A program made the position numbers and the translations under genes. From Salminus brasiliensis (lineage: Eukaryota > Chordata > Actinopteri > Characiformes > Bryconidae): a stretch of DNA of 64,000 nt. The DNA is taken from NCBI RefSeq assembly GCF_030463535.1, contig NC_132899.1, positions 17,399,490 to 17,463,489 on the forward strand, in the 5' to 3' direction. Under the pieces are notes generated by a model that did not search any database, was not told the DNA's origin, and was given only the letters and a program-made list of their open reading frames with translations. Below, one piece after another: positions 12,901 to 21,600 of the stretch (position 1 is the first letter of the stretch; the number at the start of each line of letters is the position of its first letter).

Positions 12901-15122
12901 GAATCAGAAAAACCCATCTTCATCTGGGCACCAAAAATGACAGGAGTTTACAGTAGCATTCACTCATGGTGCTGTGTCTGTGGCTGGCTTGTGGGCTAGG
13001 GTGGGCAATAGATTACAGAAATGCCTACAGCTCCTCTAAACCACAAATGCAGGCTTGTACACATTCCCACACCTGATCTGCCCTGCAGTAGCTCCTAACC
13101 AGGCAGAGACCACTTGTGAACTGTAGCTAGAAATCATTGGTCACACACAGCTAAATCCCCACTACTGAATTAACACCTACTCGGGTGAAGTGTTTGTTTC
13201 CAGTGGGATTAATACTGTATAAACACTGTAGGTGATAATTCTACGCTGGAGCTTTTGCTTTGTACTAAAGCGTCTGAGATAGCATGCTGTTATAGTTAGA
13301 ATTCATACAGCATGAGCATGAATATCATTTCCTCACAGGAGATGATCTAAGCAATTTCAGATAATTTTGTGGATTAAAAGCGTGATGCCAGATGTTACAC
13401 AAAAAAAGAAAGGCCAAATATCCAGGCAATATGCTCAAAATGAAACTCCGCTTTAGCTGCCCCACAGACAGCTAACCATTGAAAGATTATGCATGTAAAT
13501 ATCATCCTATCAAAGCCTTATTATATATATTATTATTATTTTATATATATTATATATATATATATTATATATATAATTTAATTTCTTATATACTCCACAA
13601 GACATAGTGGGACTGTGGGATCAGACCAGACAGGCTAGTCTTCACTCCCCACCCGCATCAATGAGCCTTGAGTGCCTATGACCCTGACCATGACCGACTG
13701 TCCTTTCTTGTACCATGTTTGGTAGGTACTGACCACTGCATACTGGGAAAATCCAAGACCTGTTGTTTTGATGCTCTGACCCAGTTTTGTAGCCATCACA
13801 ATTTGGCACTTGTCTTGGATTGGATTTCCCCATTTTTCTGCTTTTAACAAATCCACTTTAAGGACTGACTGTTCTCTTGCTGCCTAGTATGTGGGATACC
13901 CCTTAAAAGGTGCCACTGTAACAAGAACCAATGGTTTTGACTTGCACATTTACATTTGCATCTCATCCACAGCAACTTGCAAGGTGTGCTTGCCCAGCCA
14001 GGTCTTATAACCCACTACCATACAACAACTGCTTCACTTCACGTTACTGGTGTTAATGTTATGGCTGATCAGTGTGTATCACAGTAAAGAAGGACAGGGA
14101 TCATATGACTGCTTTAAAGTGCAAGTGCGTTTTCTTTGGCTAGTCTGGAATAGGACTTATACTGGGGAAAAAAGGCTTGTTAGTGCTAAAAGCAACTTAA
14201 AGAGAGCTAGAGCTGTGTCTTTGTGTTTCTCCAGTAGTACTGTATCAGGGCTTTGTGCTGGACAGGTAAACTGCAGTGTGTGCAGCAGCCAAGCATAGCC
14301 CATCTCTCTGGCTCAGTAGAGCTGCCTGGGAACAAAATAGGATTGGCCATGGGGAGACGAGGGAGGGGGGGATCGATAAGACAAGGTAGGGTTCTCTTCA
14401 TCTAACCGCCCAATCTCATTTTGCCTCAGTTTGTCCTGTCTGAGCTCTGAGAATCTGAAAATAGATAGATAGTTTAGGATGGTTCAGGGGTGGTCTACAA
14501 AGTTGCAGAATCGGCACATTAGCAATGGTATGTCCTCCTATAGTTAAAGCGTGTTTTTAACCCTACACTTCTGGTCAGAACTGCATGTGATATTGACTAC
14601 AGGAGTTACAGGAGTAATTAACCAATTAGGTGCCAAGGTGCTATTTTGGACAGCATGTAGGTAAGGGTAGGTACACTGAACAACAAGACACATCTGTTCA
14701 AAACTAATTAAATGTCATCAATGACCATCTATCTTATCATAAACCTATACGTGCTTACATGCAAAAGTAAGACTTGAGTGCTTATCCTGCTTAAATGCAG
14801 TAGTAAGCGCTTTTAACATGAAACATGGCTAATTTATGGAACCCAGTTTTAATCACAAGTAGTTGTAGGCGAAACCAGTTTGCTTTTGCATTGTTATTAT
14901 TAAGCCAAATAAATTCCCATCAGATCTAGGAATCGTACAGACAGTCATCTTCAAAGCTGTCAGAAAACTTTTAAAGAGAGTAAAATCTTGGGTAAAAACA
15001 GTCCCTCAGTTAACCGGTATGTACTGGTAATGAACATTGGCATTAGAATTGAAAACCCTTTACCTGTCTGTGTGCGGCCGCAGCTGGACAGGAGATGCTG
15101 TAGTTTGATCCCCCCTCTGCAT
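726..15122 (-). CDS. slc35f3: slc35f3: solute carrier family 35 member F3 (putative thiamine transporter), 8 coding exons
   Basis: Multi-pass membrane carrier of the SLC35F group (drug/metabolite transporter superfamily); human SLC35F3 is implicated in thiamine transport. Coding exons, in order: 15122-15064, 12400-12186, 6147-5814, 3958-3739, 3366-3241, 3107-2915, 1454-1365 and 973-726. They total 1485 nt (494 aa plus stop) with reading phase continuous at every junction, close to the roughly 490 aa long human isoform. A conserved cytosolic N-terminus (RRLSDISPQLRQLK, SIEERILRITGYYGYQPW) precedes about ten hydrophobic helices, the first near residues 135-155. Family signatures include APFGVLW, FVFLISWIVLRDRFMG, TYADGFHSHSVIG and GFLLLLLPEDW. 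F3 is favoured over F4 by RECC, TYADGFHSHSVIG and VIDRY, and by having kcnk1 immediately upstream in the same orientation, as in human. The C-terminal tail after LLPEDW is divergent. Whether this is the a or b teleost duplicate is not resolved. The first coding exon is the least certain part. Confidence 0.9.
1365..1454 (-). CDS. slc35f3: slc35f3 exon 7
   Basis: 90 nt between acceptor cctgctag and donor AATGCAG|gtgagt. Read in phase it gives FSFLLNVGMLITLPTLISLG and VVLSVPLNA, matching the human segment LNFGIAVTYPTLMSLG / IVLSIPVNA. It was too short to be picked up as an open frame and was found by looking for the missing membrane helix. Confidence 0.92.
1600..2640. repeat. Interspersed repeat, unclassified, interrupted by a MITE
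   Basis: The flanks of the MITE at 1714-2178 resemble 36090-36600 in the same order: a block with attcaac/gctcaac..tagtcaaaag, a block with gctggaattt and aatgatctcct, a block with ccatggtcag.agtc, and a block with gttgacc and gttctcaaatatg. The second copy lacks the MITE. The blocks ending in ctggaattt carry a degenerate tRNA B-box-like string on the minus strand (gttcaaattcc in the 36 kb copy), so a SINE origin is possible but not shown. Confidence 0.5.
1714..2178. mobile_element. MITE with 21-bp terminal inverted repeats, TA target site
   Basis: The left end, TACAGCTCTGGAAAAAA.., and the reverse complement of the right end, TACAGCTCTGGAAAAAATTAA, are near-identical. The element is about 465 bp, begins and ends with TA as in the Tc1/mariner superfamily, and has no transposase frame. 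Internal text (ccactagtctttcacattgctgttggg) resembles a degraded Tc1-type transposase region. It sits in intron 6/7 of slc35f3 inside an older repeat. Confidence 0.8.
2915..3107 (-). CDS. slc35f3: slc35f3 exon 6
   Basis: Acceptor ccccacag and donor CTGG|gtacgg bound 193 nt, ending in phase 1. It encodes VLFKLVLGSAKLGEAALYL, the TVLGGANMLFVSVVPLILLL helix and the DIPWLSLCGVAALLL helix start. The donor gtacgg is weaker than the others, but it is the only one that keeps frame with the next exon (LLL-V-FSFLLNVG). Confidence 0.93.
3241..3366 (-). CDS. slc35f3: slc35f3 exon 5
   Basis: 126 nt, 42 codons, phase 0 on both sides, between acceptor atctgcag (read ctctgcag) and donor AAG|gtgagc. It encodes IVAAILAIAGIVMITYADG and FHSHSVIGISLIVGSASTAA, ending MYK. 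It has no in-frame start and was recognised from similarity and the splice signals. The TYADGFHSHSVIG string is characteristic of SLC35F3. Confidence 0.95.
3739..3958 (-). CDS. slc35f3: slc35f3 exon 4
   Basis: Acceptor aaatgcag and donor ATCAGG|gtgagg bound 220 nt. It encodes RECCQFLGDDGLSVRTLL, APFGVLWILTSYLYLQGL and the ALFCCTRAFVFLISWIV / LRDRFMGIR helices. Human SLC35F3 has an Asn-Lys pair (CCNK) where this gene has CCTR; the rest of the helix is conserved. Confidence 0.95.
4970..5455 (+). mobile_element. 3' end of a CR1/L2-type non-LTR retrotransposon
   Basis: A plus-strand frame near 5098-5165 reads KKQYRRSFLPAAIRLHNQHC, the typical C-terminus of CR1/L2/Rex-like reverse transcriptase ORFs in fish. 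It is followed by a CA-rich spacer, the string ccccactgtgggactaataaagg and a short (atctt)n tail at about 5432-5452, which is how these LINEs end. The copy is 5'-truncated and lies in the slc35f3 intron between exons 3 and 4, antisense to the gene. Confidence 0.75.
5814..6147 (-). CDS. slc35f3: slc35f3 exon 3, first two membrane helices
   Basis: Acceptor actgcag and donor TTCAG|gtgaga bound 334 nt. The variable linker (AVEQPSREKVDGHVGEGG) is followed by ALWGVITVLCICASWSGS (first helix) and QLAKLTVRQLNIPFTLTWF, then IFPLYYLGHLC (second helix region). The GSTQLAKLT and PFTLTWF blocks match human SLC35F3. The upstream ATG inside the same open frame (6163) lies in the intron and is not needed. 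Confidence 0.92.
6365..6560 (+). mobile_element. Tc1-like transposon fragment (5' part)
   Basis: The text gtaaagaggtgggatacat, gttggaagcaggaaaaaaggc and ctgacaagggccaaact is the 5' region and start of the transposase helix-turn-helix of a common fish Tc1-like family; the 20.06 kb and 13.63-14.08 kb loci belong to the same family. Frameshifts and stops break the frame. Only the 5' end is preserved. Confidence 0.7.
10385..10800. repeat. Unclassified transposon-like repeat
   Basis: The stretch begins next to cttctgcatgccactgtatg, which is inverted-terminus-like when compared with acagtgtcatgcaaactttt at 60310. It continues with gaaatgtggactcatctgtccacagaac, a string I recognise from dispersed fish DNA-transposon consensus sequences. 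No intact frame is present. The class cannot be settled by eye. Confidence 0.4.
11229..11430. repeat. Dispersed palindromic-type repeat (ggttctttatgg family)
   Basis: Contains aaggtgcc, ggaaccatgtactaaaaggttctttatgg and similar strings found in abundant short non-autonomous fish repeats with inverted internal modules. Related text occurs at 42550-42720 and next to the hairpin at 16.78 kb. Confidence 0.5.
11455..11964 (-). mobile_element. TA-flanked MITE, family B, copy 1
   Basis: The left end ctacatggacaaatgtattgggacacc and the reverse complement of the right end, cactatattgtggacacc, are terminal inverted repeats. The interior shares blocks with 34490-34770, 25700-26005 and 58613-59003 (..ccagagaacacagtttt.., ..ctccacagc..aatgctgg.., ..attaggcatggtgcca..). 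No transposase is encoded. It lies in slc35f3 intron 2. Confidence 0.72.
12186..12400 (-). CDS. slc35f3: slc35f3 exon 2, conserved cytosolic N-terminal region
   Basis: Acceptor tttcctttcag and donor CAGAG|gtaagg bound 215 nt. It encodes GMQKSPHMSPRRLSDISPQ, then QLRQLKSLVVDEEIKEEVK and the SIEERILRITGYYGYQPW block. This segment is hydrophilic and is present only in the long isoform of the mammalian protein; the short isoform uses another start. A Met three residues into the exon could serve as an alternative start if exon 1 is skipped. It enters with one base completing a codon and exits in phase 1. Confidence 0.88.
12683..12715. repeat. (TG)n microsatellite
   Basis: An uninterrupted gtgtgtgtgtgtgtgtgtg run of about 18 bases inside the slc35f3 intron 1. 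Short, with no coding context. Confidence 0.7.
12805..12870. repeat. Short SINE/MITE tail (catttgcatttaaggcagttggtagatg)
   Basis: The phrase catttaaggcagttggtagatg followed by cttatccagagt matches the widespread fish consensus ending in gcagacgctcttatccagagcgac. A second degraded copy is at 13940-14000. Confidence 0.55.
13525..13590. repeat. AT-rich dinucleotide tract
   Basis: Runs of tatatattatatata spanning about 65 bases just before a Tc1 fragment in slc35f3 intron 1. Confidence 0.65.
13620..14082 (-). pseudogene. Tc1-like transposase N-terminal remnant with terminus
   Basis: Read on the minus strand, 13856-13640 contains IVMATKLGQSIKTTGL and YAVVSTYQTWYKKGQSV, the DNA-binding helix-turn-helix region of a fish Tc1-like transposase. 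The outer terminus (ttaatgttatggctgatcagtgtgta) is at 14052-14078. A degraded SINE-like block at 13940-14000 lies between them. The catalytic DDE half is missing, so it is a dead fragment. Confidence 0.75.
15064..15122 (-). CDS. slc35f3: slc35f3 candidate first coding exon (start codon)
   Basis: ATG at 15122-15120 (context gcgcaATGc) opens 19 codons plus two bases (MQRGDQTTASPVQLRPHTD, then AG) ending at a strong donor, CAG|gtaaag. The two leftover bases join the first base of the 12400 exon to make Arg, giving R-GMQKSPHMSPRR as in the long human isoform. An in-frame TGA lies three codons upstream of the ATG. The exon is GC-rich and contains a GCGGCCGC octamer at 15074-15081, unlike its AT-rich surroundings. 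It was missed by simple ORF length because it is short. No transcript evidence is available. Confidence 0.6.
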
Positions 15123-16079
15123 TGCGCCGGCTCATCATGCGTGGGGATCTTGTCCCTGCAGTGTGGCAGCATTGCTGTCCACAGCCAGGTTTTGAAAGAT
15201 GGCCGGTGGTGGGGGTTGGGGGGGGGGGGGGGGTGTGGGATGGTGTGTGTGTGTATGTGTGTGTCTGTCTGGTATGAGGGATGGGGGGGTTGGACATAGA
15301 GGGTTGGCATCCATCGATCAGGAAGAACCTTCTCCACCTACTGCAAGCCTCACTAAAGAGACCTGTGCTTAGTCAGGCAAAACTCCTGCCAGGGCTCATC
15401 AATAAACAGCTGGACACTTTCAGATAGTGAATGCCATTGGGATAGACGATCAGCTGGGGTGAGCACCCATATGGCAAATAAGCATGGGTTTTAGCATTCA
15501 GCAAGGACAAACCAAAGTAAACAGAGTGGCAGGAGGGGGGTTTCTTACTCTCTTTTCACAGGTTCTTAATCCAGGTCAATTCCAGACCACAGGCGATGTC
15601 TCCCGCTATTGCTTTAGACAAATTTGCAACTTCCTTCTGATTGAGTAAAAGTTGATGTGAAAAATGAAATGCTTTGGTCTCCACTGTTCATGCTGTATAA
15701 CCCCAGCTCACTTTCAACACAGCTATTGCAGAATCGCATCATATCCACTTCCTCCCAGCAGTGTAAACATCTCTGTTAACAGCACTCAGCAGGTACACTG
15801 ACAGGCTGCCAACACTCTGCACAGCTGCACAGTGACAAGGCCTCAGTGACCCAGCCATCCACCCAGACACCAGCCCCACACAGCCTAGCAGTGAACTCAC
15901 TCAGTAGCATGGAATGGCCACACCAGGGCAGCACAGGGCTGTGTTTGTGCAAGCCTGTCCTGAGTATGGGTAATTCAGTAATGAGTATGTACTGTTCTTA
16001 TACACTTATGCACAGCAGTGTTGCAAATGTTAATTGGCAATTCAAATGAATGTTTAGCATGTTCAACCTCCTGAGCTTC
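15123..16079. promoter_or_regulatory. slc35f3: Putative slc35f3 upstream/5'UTR region with poly-G tract
   Basis: Immediately upstream (minus-strand sense) of the candidate first exon. 15190-15236 is G-rich on the plus strand with a 16-base G run at 15218-15233, followed by a (TG)n run at 15243-15266. The rest is unremarkable. No TATA box is assigned. Promoter identity is inferred only from its position and from the GC-rich first exon. Confidence 0.35.
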
Positions 16080-16760
16080 AGGCTCATTATTCATCAGACT
16101 TACCACTTAGTAAGTACTATAAATAATTCAAATAAGTAAGTATTAAATACTTTATTATTATTTACCAACTACTGCAAACAATTCAGTAAGAACTACAGAT
16201 TATTTGCTTACTACTACAAATTATTCAGCTATTATAAATTACTATACAATATATAAACTACTATATAGTATTTACTATAAATGATTCAGTAACTACTAAT
16301 TATTTGTCTATTATAAATCATTTAGTAATGACAATACAATATTAAGTAACTAATACAAATTATTTATCAATTACTGTACATTATTCAGTAATGGCTAAAT
16401 AATATTAAGTAACTACTACAAATTATTTGTCAACTATATAACTTGTTTAGTAACGACTACAATATTAATTACTTACTAATAATTAAATCAACTATTAACT
16501 TTTTTTAGTAACTAATAAATTATTCATTCAACTATTATACCTTTTTCAGTAACTATAATACACTATTAATCAACTATGATAAAGCATTCAGTAATTATTA
16601 TACTACATTAAGTAACTACTACAAATTACTCAAGTATTATAACTTTTATCAGTAACTAATATAAATTATGTAGTAATTACTATACAGGCTTCAGTAAATG
16701 CTACAGATTATTCAGTAACTACTACTTTATTCAAAGGCTACTATATTTTTTTTATAGTAC
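16080..16760. repeat. AT-rich degenerate tandem array
   Basis: About 680 bp of loosely repeated modules of roughly 20-45 bases, built from cagtaactact, acaaattatt and ctatta. Unit length drifts and no unit is exact. It ends at the inverted repeat at 16761-16881, which carries the same cagtaactact string. Confidence 0.7.
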
Positions 16761-16881
16761 ATAAATAATTCAGTAACTACTGAGGGGAACCAAAAGTGGA
16801 TCTTCTATGGCATTGTACTCAATACTTTGCAGTAGCTACTGAATACTTTTGGTATACCTCAGTAGTTACTGAATTATTTAT
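16761..16881. repeat. Long inverted repeat (hairpin)
   Basis: Left arm 16761-16785 (ataaataattcagtaactac then tgagg) plus accaaaagt at 16789-16797 pairs exactly with acttttggt at 16845-16853 and the arm at 16857-16881. The pairing is about 34 bp, with a 3-base internal bulge on each arm and a loop of about 47 bases. It could be the core of a short foldback transposon. Confidence 0.85.
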
Positions 16882-18354
16882 CTTTTTTATAAAAGAAATC
16901 TGTGTGAAGAACAGTCAAATTAGTAAAAAAAAAAACCTTACATTAAAGATCAGTTTAAATCAGTAAAGCTCTCTTACAAACAAGCTTCTGGAAAGTCGTT
17001 CCTCTACGACATTGCTCAAAAACGTTTAATGTTGGTTGAGTGTTATTATAATTTAAATGACTATTTATTTAACTATAAAAACATTATTAATAATTATTAT
17101 CTACAAATACTACTGTACTATTGACTAATATGGAAGTTAATAATGAGAGTGATGAACTTAAGCATGGGGACACATGATAAGTTTAAGGGATTCATTCATG
17201 TTTACAGACACATAATCAAACAAGAAACCATCTAATTATTATATATTTATTATCAAGACAGTTTCTCAAAGCATATCACTTCAGTGACTGCAGGATGCAT
17301 GTTAGTAGCTCCTGTAAATGAGCAGGAAATTGGAATAAATCCAATGTTTAAAATGTTGCATTGCTGTTTGTAATACAAGATAAACACTTTTGCCTTTGTA
17401 ATAATCACAGGAGCTTTGGTGACAAATTTCACAATTTCACTCATGGCCTTCCTATGGAAATATCAGTGTTTCTATTATTTAGTGCAAAACAGCGCCCTAC
17501 TGTGGACCACTATATTAACTGCAGCACAATGTCAAATCATTAATATACATCAGCCTAGATAAGGCAATCAAATAATAACTAATTCATTTAATAAATGCAG
17601 TCTCTGCAAGGCTGCATGATGTCATCTCTACTCCCTCAGAAAAATCACTATATACACATTAATTTAACTTAAAGACAAAAGTATATATATATATTTAAAG
17701 CTCCATTACATACATGTAAACATGGAATAGAGAGTTTGCAATATTTACAGAAATACAGGAAGAAGTAACTTTGACATTGCAGTCTCACATTCTTGGAATG
17801 ATCAGTGACAGTCAATGACTTCTGATCAGTGACGATCAACAACACACTTTTTTATCCCTTTTAAGTCCATTTCACAATAAAATCCTGAAGATACTTTACA
17901 ACCCCAGAACCATTACAGTGTCCCCAAAACATCTTTCGCCATTTTAACTGGTAGAGAGAGTGTACATTATGATGCTCGTGCAACCATTCAAGAATCATCT
18001 TTGTGCCAAGATGTTTTGGGACAATCAGCCCTGTCCCTATACTTTAATAATATGCAACAAAAAAAATAGAACTGTTCTGGAAAAAAAATCCAGCCCACCG
18101 AATAAATTAATTACAACTATGACACTTCTATCTAAACTAAAGCTACTACTATCACTCTTTTATATGTTTGGCATTATGTCCAGCCTCTGCTTGAAGCACA
18201 ACTATCTAATTTATCAGTTTAGATGTTGCCATGATTGTTCAGACATTAAATTTAGGATACTGATTTAAATGGACATGTATGTCTACACCTATACTGATTG
18301 GAAGCACCTGGTTTCTTAAAGTCAAAATCTAAATCTACTTGTTGTTAAGGGATC
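16882..18354. other. kcnk1 3' flank, no gene
   Basis: About 1.5 kb of AT-rich DNA downstream of the kcnk1 stop; the part adjacent to 18354 should be 3' untranslated region. Open frames at 17253-17543 and 17960-18268 have no recognisable product. No poly(A) site could be chosen with confidence. Confidence 0.5.
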
Positions 18355-18608
18355 TCATCTTATGACAGAGCCATCACTGGCTGCTATGGGGGAGCTATCA
18401 TTGATTAAATCTGTCCTATAATCTCTGACTGATGCTGTCTGATCAGAGACAGAAGCGAAAGAGAACTGATCGTGATCCACAATATTAAGTTGGTCTTCAG
18501 TTCTCTCCTTCTTCAGGTAGAACATCTTCCTCAACTTCTTCAACTGCTGAAGCTCACAGAATGTCTCCAGAACCACCAGCATGGCAATCAGACCCAGTAG
18601 CAGGTAGA
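18355..18608 (-). CDS. kcnk1: kcnk1 exon 3: TM4 and C-terminal tail
   Basis: Acceptor cttccag; encodes VYLLLGLIAMLVVLETFCEL, QQLKKLRKMFYLKKERTEDQ, LNIVDHDQFSFASVSDQTAS and a tail ending SDGSVIR, with stop TGA at 18357-18355. The human tail carries a di-isoleucine internalisation motif (HIIEHDQLS); the equivalent here is Ile-Val. Confidence 0.96.
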
Positions 18609-21600
18609 CTGGAAGGAGAAAAAAGATACACAATGCTGAGTAACTTGCTTACTGATTTTCAACAAATCTTCCAAGAAGAAATCCTTAAGATTGGTTTGTA
18701 AGCATAGGGGTATAATAACTGTATAAGAACTGCAGAGGGAAAATAAATAAATAAATAAAAATGCCACCCAACTCAGAAAGGGTATAACAAATTACAAACT
18801 CAAACGTTTATTGCCAAAGATCTGTGTCTGCATTACTTTGTTAAGAACCAGTGCCTTTGTGCTGTGTTGAACACTTTGGAGCTCCGATGTATGGACATCC
18901 ACTGTCACAAGATCTTGTCACATCTTATAAAACTGCACATTTTATCAGTCTCATGTGCTCCAAACAAGAGAAGTGAATGAAAGCCACACAGGTGCAAATA
19001 TGGCTTAAATATGCTTTAGTTCTAGTTGCTGATAACTCCTGAGAACATTTCTACATGTGAAACGCTATGCCCACACACTAAATCTGGCCTCTCAGTGAGT
19101 GATTAAGTTTCCACTGTGTCAAAGCATTTTTCCACTGCAACTCATTACGGATCATTACAAATAATTAGCGTTAAAAGTACCAATTAGGCACACAGTAAGT
19201 ACTTTTAGGGTAAATGGGACTGGTAACTGTGTCAGCCAATACTCACAGTTTTAGTATTGGCATTGGAAAAGAAAATATGTTCATGTGGAATCTCTTCTGA
19301 AAAGTGGCTTATCCAAGGGTTGGTCAGGACTACTGCCATTTTTAAAACTTGTACAAAAAAATGTACAATTTGACGACACTCTGAATTCTTTTCTAAAATA
19401 TCAACAAATCAAATTGCTGCACATTCAGAGAGTTAAGATTACACTGGGTTTACACTCACCAGTAATCCCCACTTTATAGAGCTGCCTGAACCTCTGGTTG
19501 TAGCCCTCTCCTGGTACGTAGTCACCCAGGCCAATGGTACTAAGCGAGATGAAACAAAAGTAGAAGGACTCTAGGAAGTTCCAGTTCTCCTCCAGCACAG
19601 AGAACACTATGGCAGGGATGAGGAAGAAGCAGGAGACCATGATGACTGCCATCAAACCTGCGTGTACACCAGCCACCAGAGACTTGGACAGAGCCCAGCG
19701 GCGCTGCACGTACTCCACAGGCCGACGAGTACTAAACACCATGATTCTTTGCACCACTGCCATCAGGAACAGGAGGGTGAATGGGATTCCCACCACCGAG
19801 TACAAGATACAGAAGGCCTTGCCCTCATCTGACAGAGGCACTGTGTGGCCATAACCTAAAAACAGAGACAAGATCATTTTTTTTATGTACACAATTATAT
19901 GCATGTTTCATTATCAAAATATACGTATGATGTTCAATATTTAAAAACAGAAATAAATGTGTGAATACATAAACACCAAAAGAGCAAAAAAAAATAATAC
20001 ACCAATTAGCTGCAACATTAAAAACAAATAAAACATTGAATATCTTCATCTACAGTGACATCTTCCAAAGGGGTGGATATATTAGGCAGCAAGTGAAAAA
20101 TCAGTTCTTGACAGTGATGTGTTAAAGCAGCTGAGCCACACTGACAAAGGTTAGACTGTGATGGCTAGACGACTAGGTCAAAACATATCCAAAACAACAG
20201 GCATGTCTAGTGGGGATTTGCTGGTATGCAGAGGTCAATACCTACTAAAAGTAGACCAAGGAGAGAAAACCAGGGTCTTGGGCACCCACTTGATGAGATC
20301 CACGGAGGCCCCACCTTACAACTGACAGAGCTTTCTGCATTATTGGATCTGACTAGTGCTAGATACCACATGCCGCTTTCAGAGTTCTTGTGGAGTCCAT
20401 GCCTTGAATGGTTAGATCTGTTGTGGCGGCACTATGGGGGCCCTACTTAGTATTAGGCAGGTAGCAATAATGTAATGGTTGATTGGCTAAACAACTGTAA
20501 TTCGTTAATACAACATTTTGATTTAAAATACATAATTTAATTTTAAATGAATCCATGCTAATAAGGTGTTTTGACAGTACTGTAATTCCAACGAGTTATT
20601 GGCCAATGGTGGAATGTACTTCTCTCTGGTTAAGCATTAGCTGAGTCACTTTTGCTCCTTACTTCAGAAGCTATACTGTATCACATTACAGAAGTCACTA
20701 AACATGGAACTACAACAGTGCAATGCCAAGGGATAAACCATCAGCTAGGCTAAGCATTAGCAGTGCCCCAACTTAGTACAATTACACCAATAATGTTTAT
20801 TAACCGTACACTAACACACAAATGTAATTATGTCTTGGAATATATATTTTTTAATTAATTATTGGAATATATCCTTTTGCTCAATTGGTTGGTGTTACAA
20901 TCGGATTGTACTGCTCATCTCTATGGATAAAGTTAACAAAAAAAATGCATATACCTTTTTTGCACAACGACAATATAAATATTGTCTCATAGGTTACTGC
21001 CTATGATGCTTAAAATGTAAGCATCCCCAACTCCTGGGCCTAGGTTTAATTCAGAATATTAGGTTTAATTCATCTCTGTAGATCTGTGGTCCTCCAGGAC
21101 CAATTTTCCAACCCTCCATATCTCTGGTATCCCCTCTCTCATTTTTCCTTAACCAAGAGGACTAGAAAGGGACTACAAGGACTACAAGGACAGGGTGGAG
21201 GACAAACCTTAATCTGTGTTGAGAAACCAGACTAATCTGGGTTGAGAAATCTGGGTAGGTATCTAGGTTGCTGCCAGGGCAGTGTGTTTATGGAGATCCT
21301 GCTCTGATCTCTCTGCTGGATTAAGTTACTTAAGCCCAGGATACGCTACGCCAGCCACATGCCTGTCCTACACTCAACCTTCAACACAACTACAGGGCTG
21401 TTCAATGCTAGCATTTAGCTGGCACTGGCTGCTAATGATTCTGTGCTAAAGTAAGAGACAATTCTTCTGCACATGTCCTCGCAGCGTATTGATTAGGGTG
21501 CCATGTGAGGGTTGACCTTGAATCGGGCAGAGCGGCCTGATTCACACATCATGCATGCTCCTACGTCACCTAGCTAAATGCAGAAAGATGGTGAGACATT

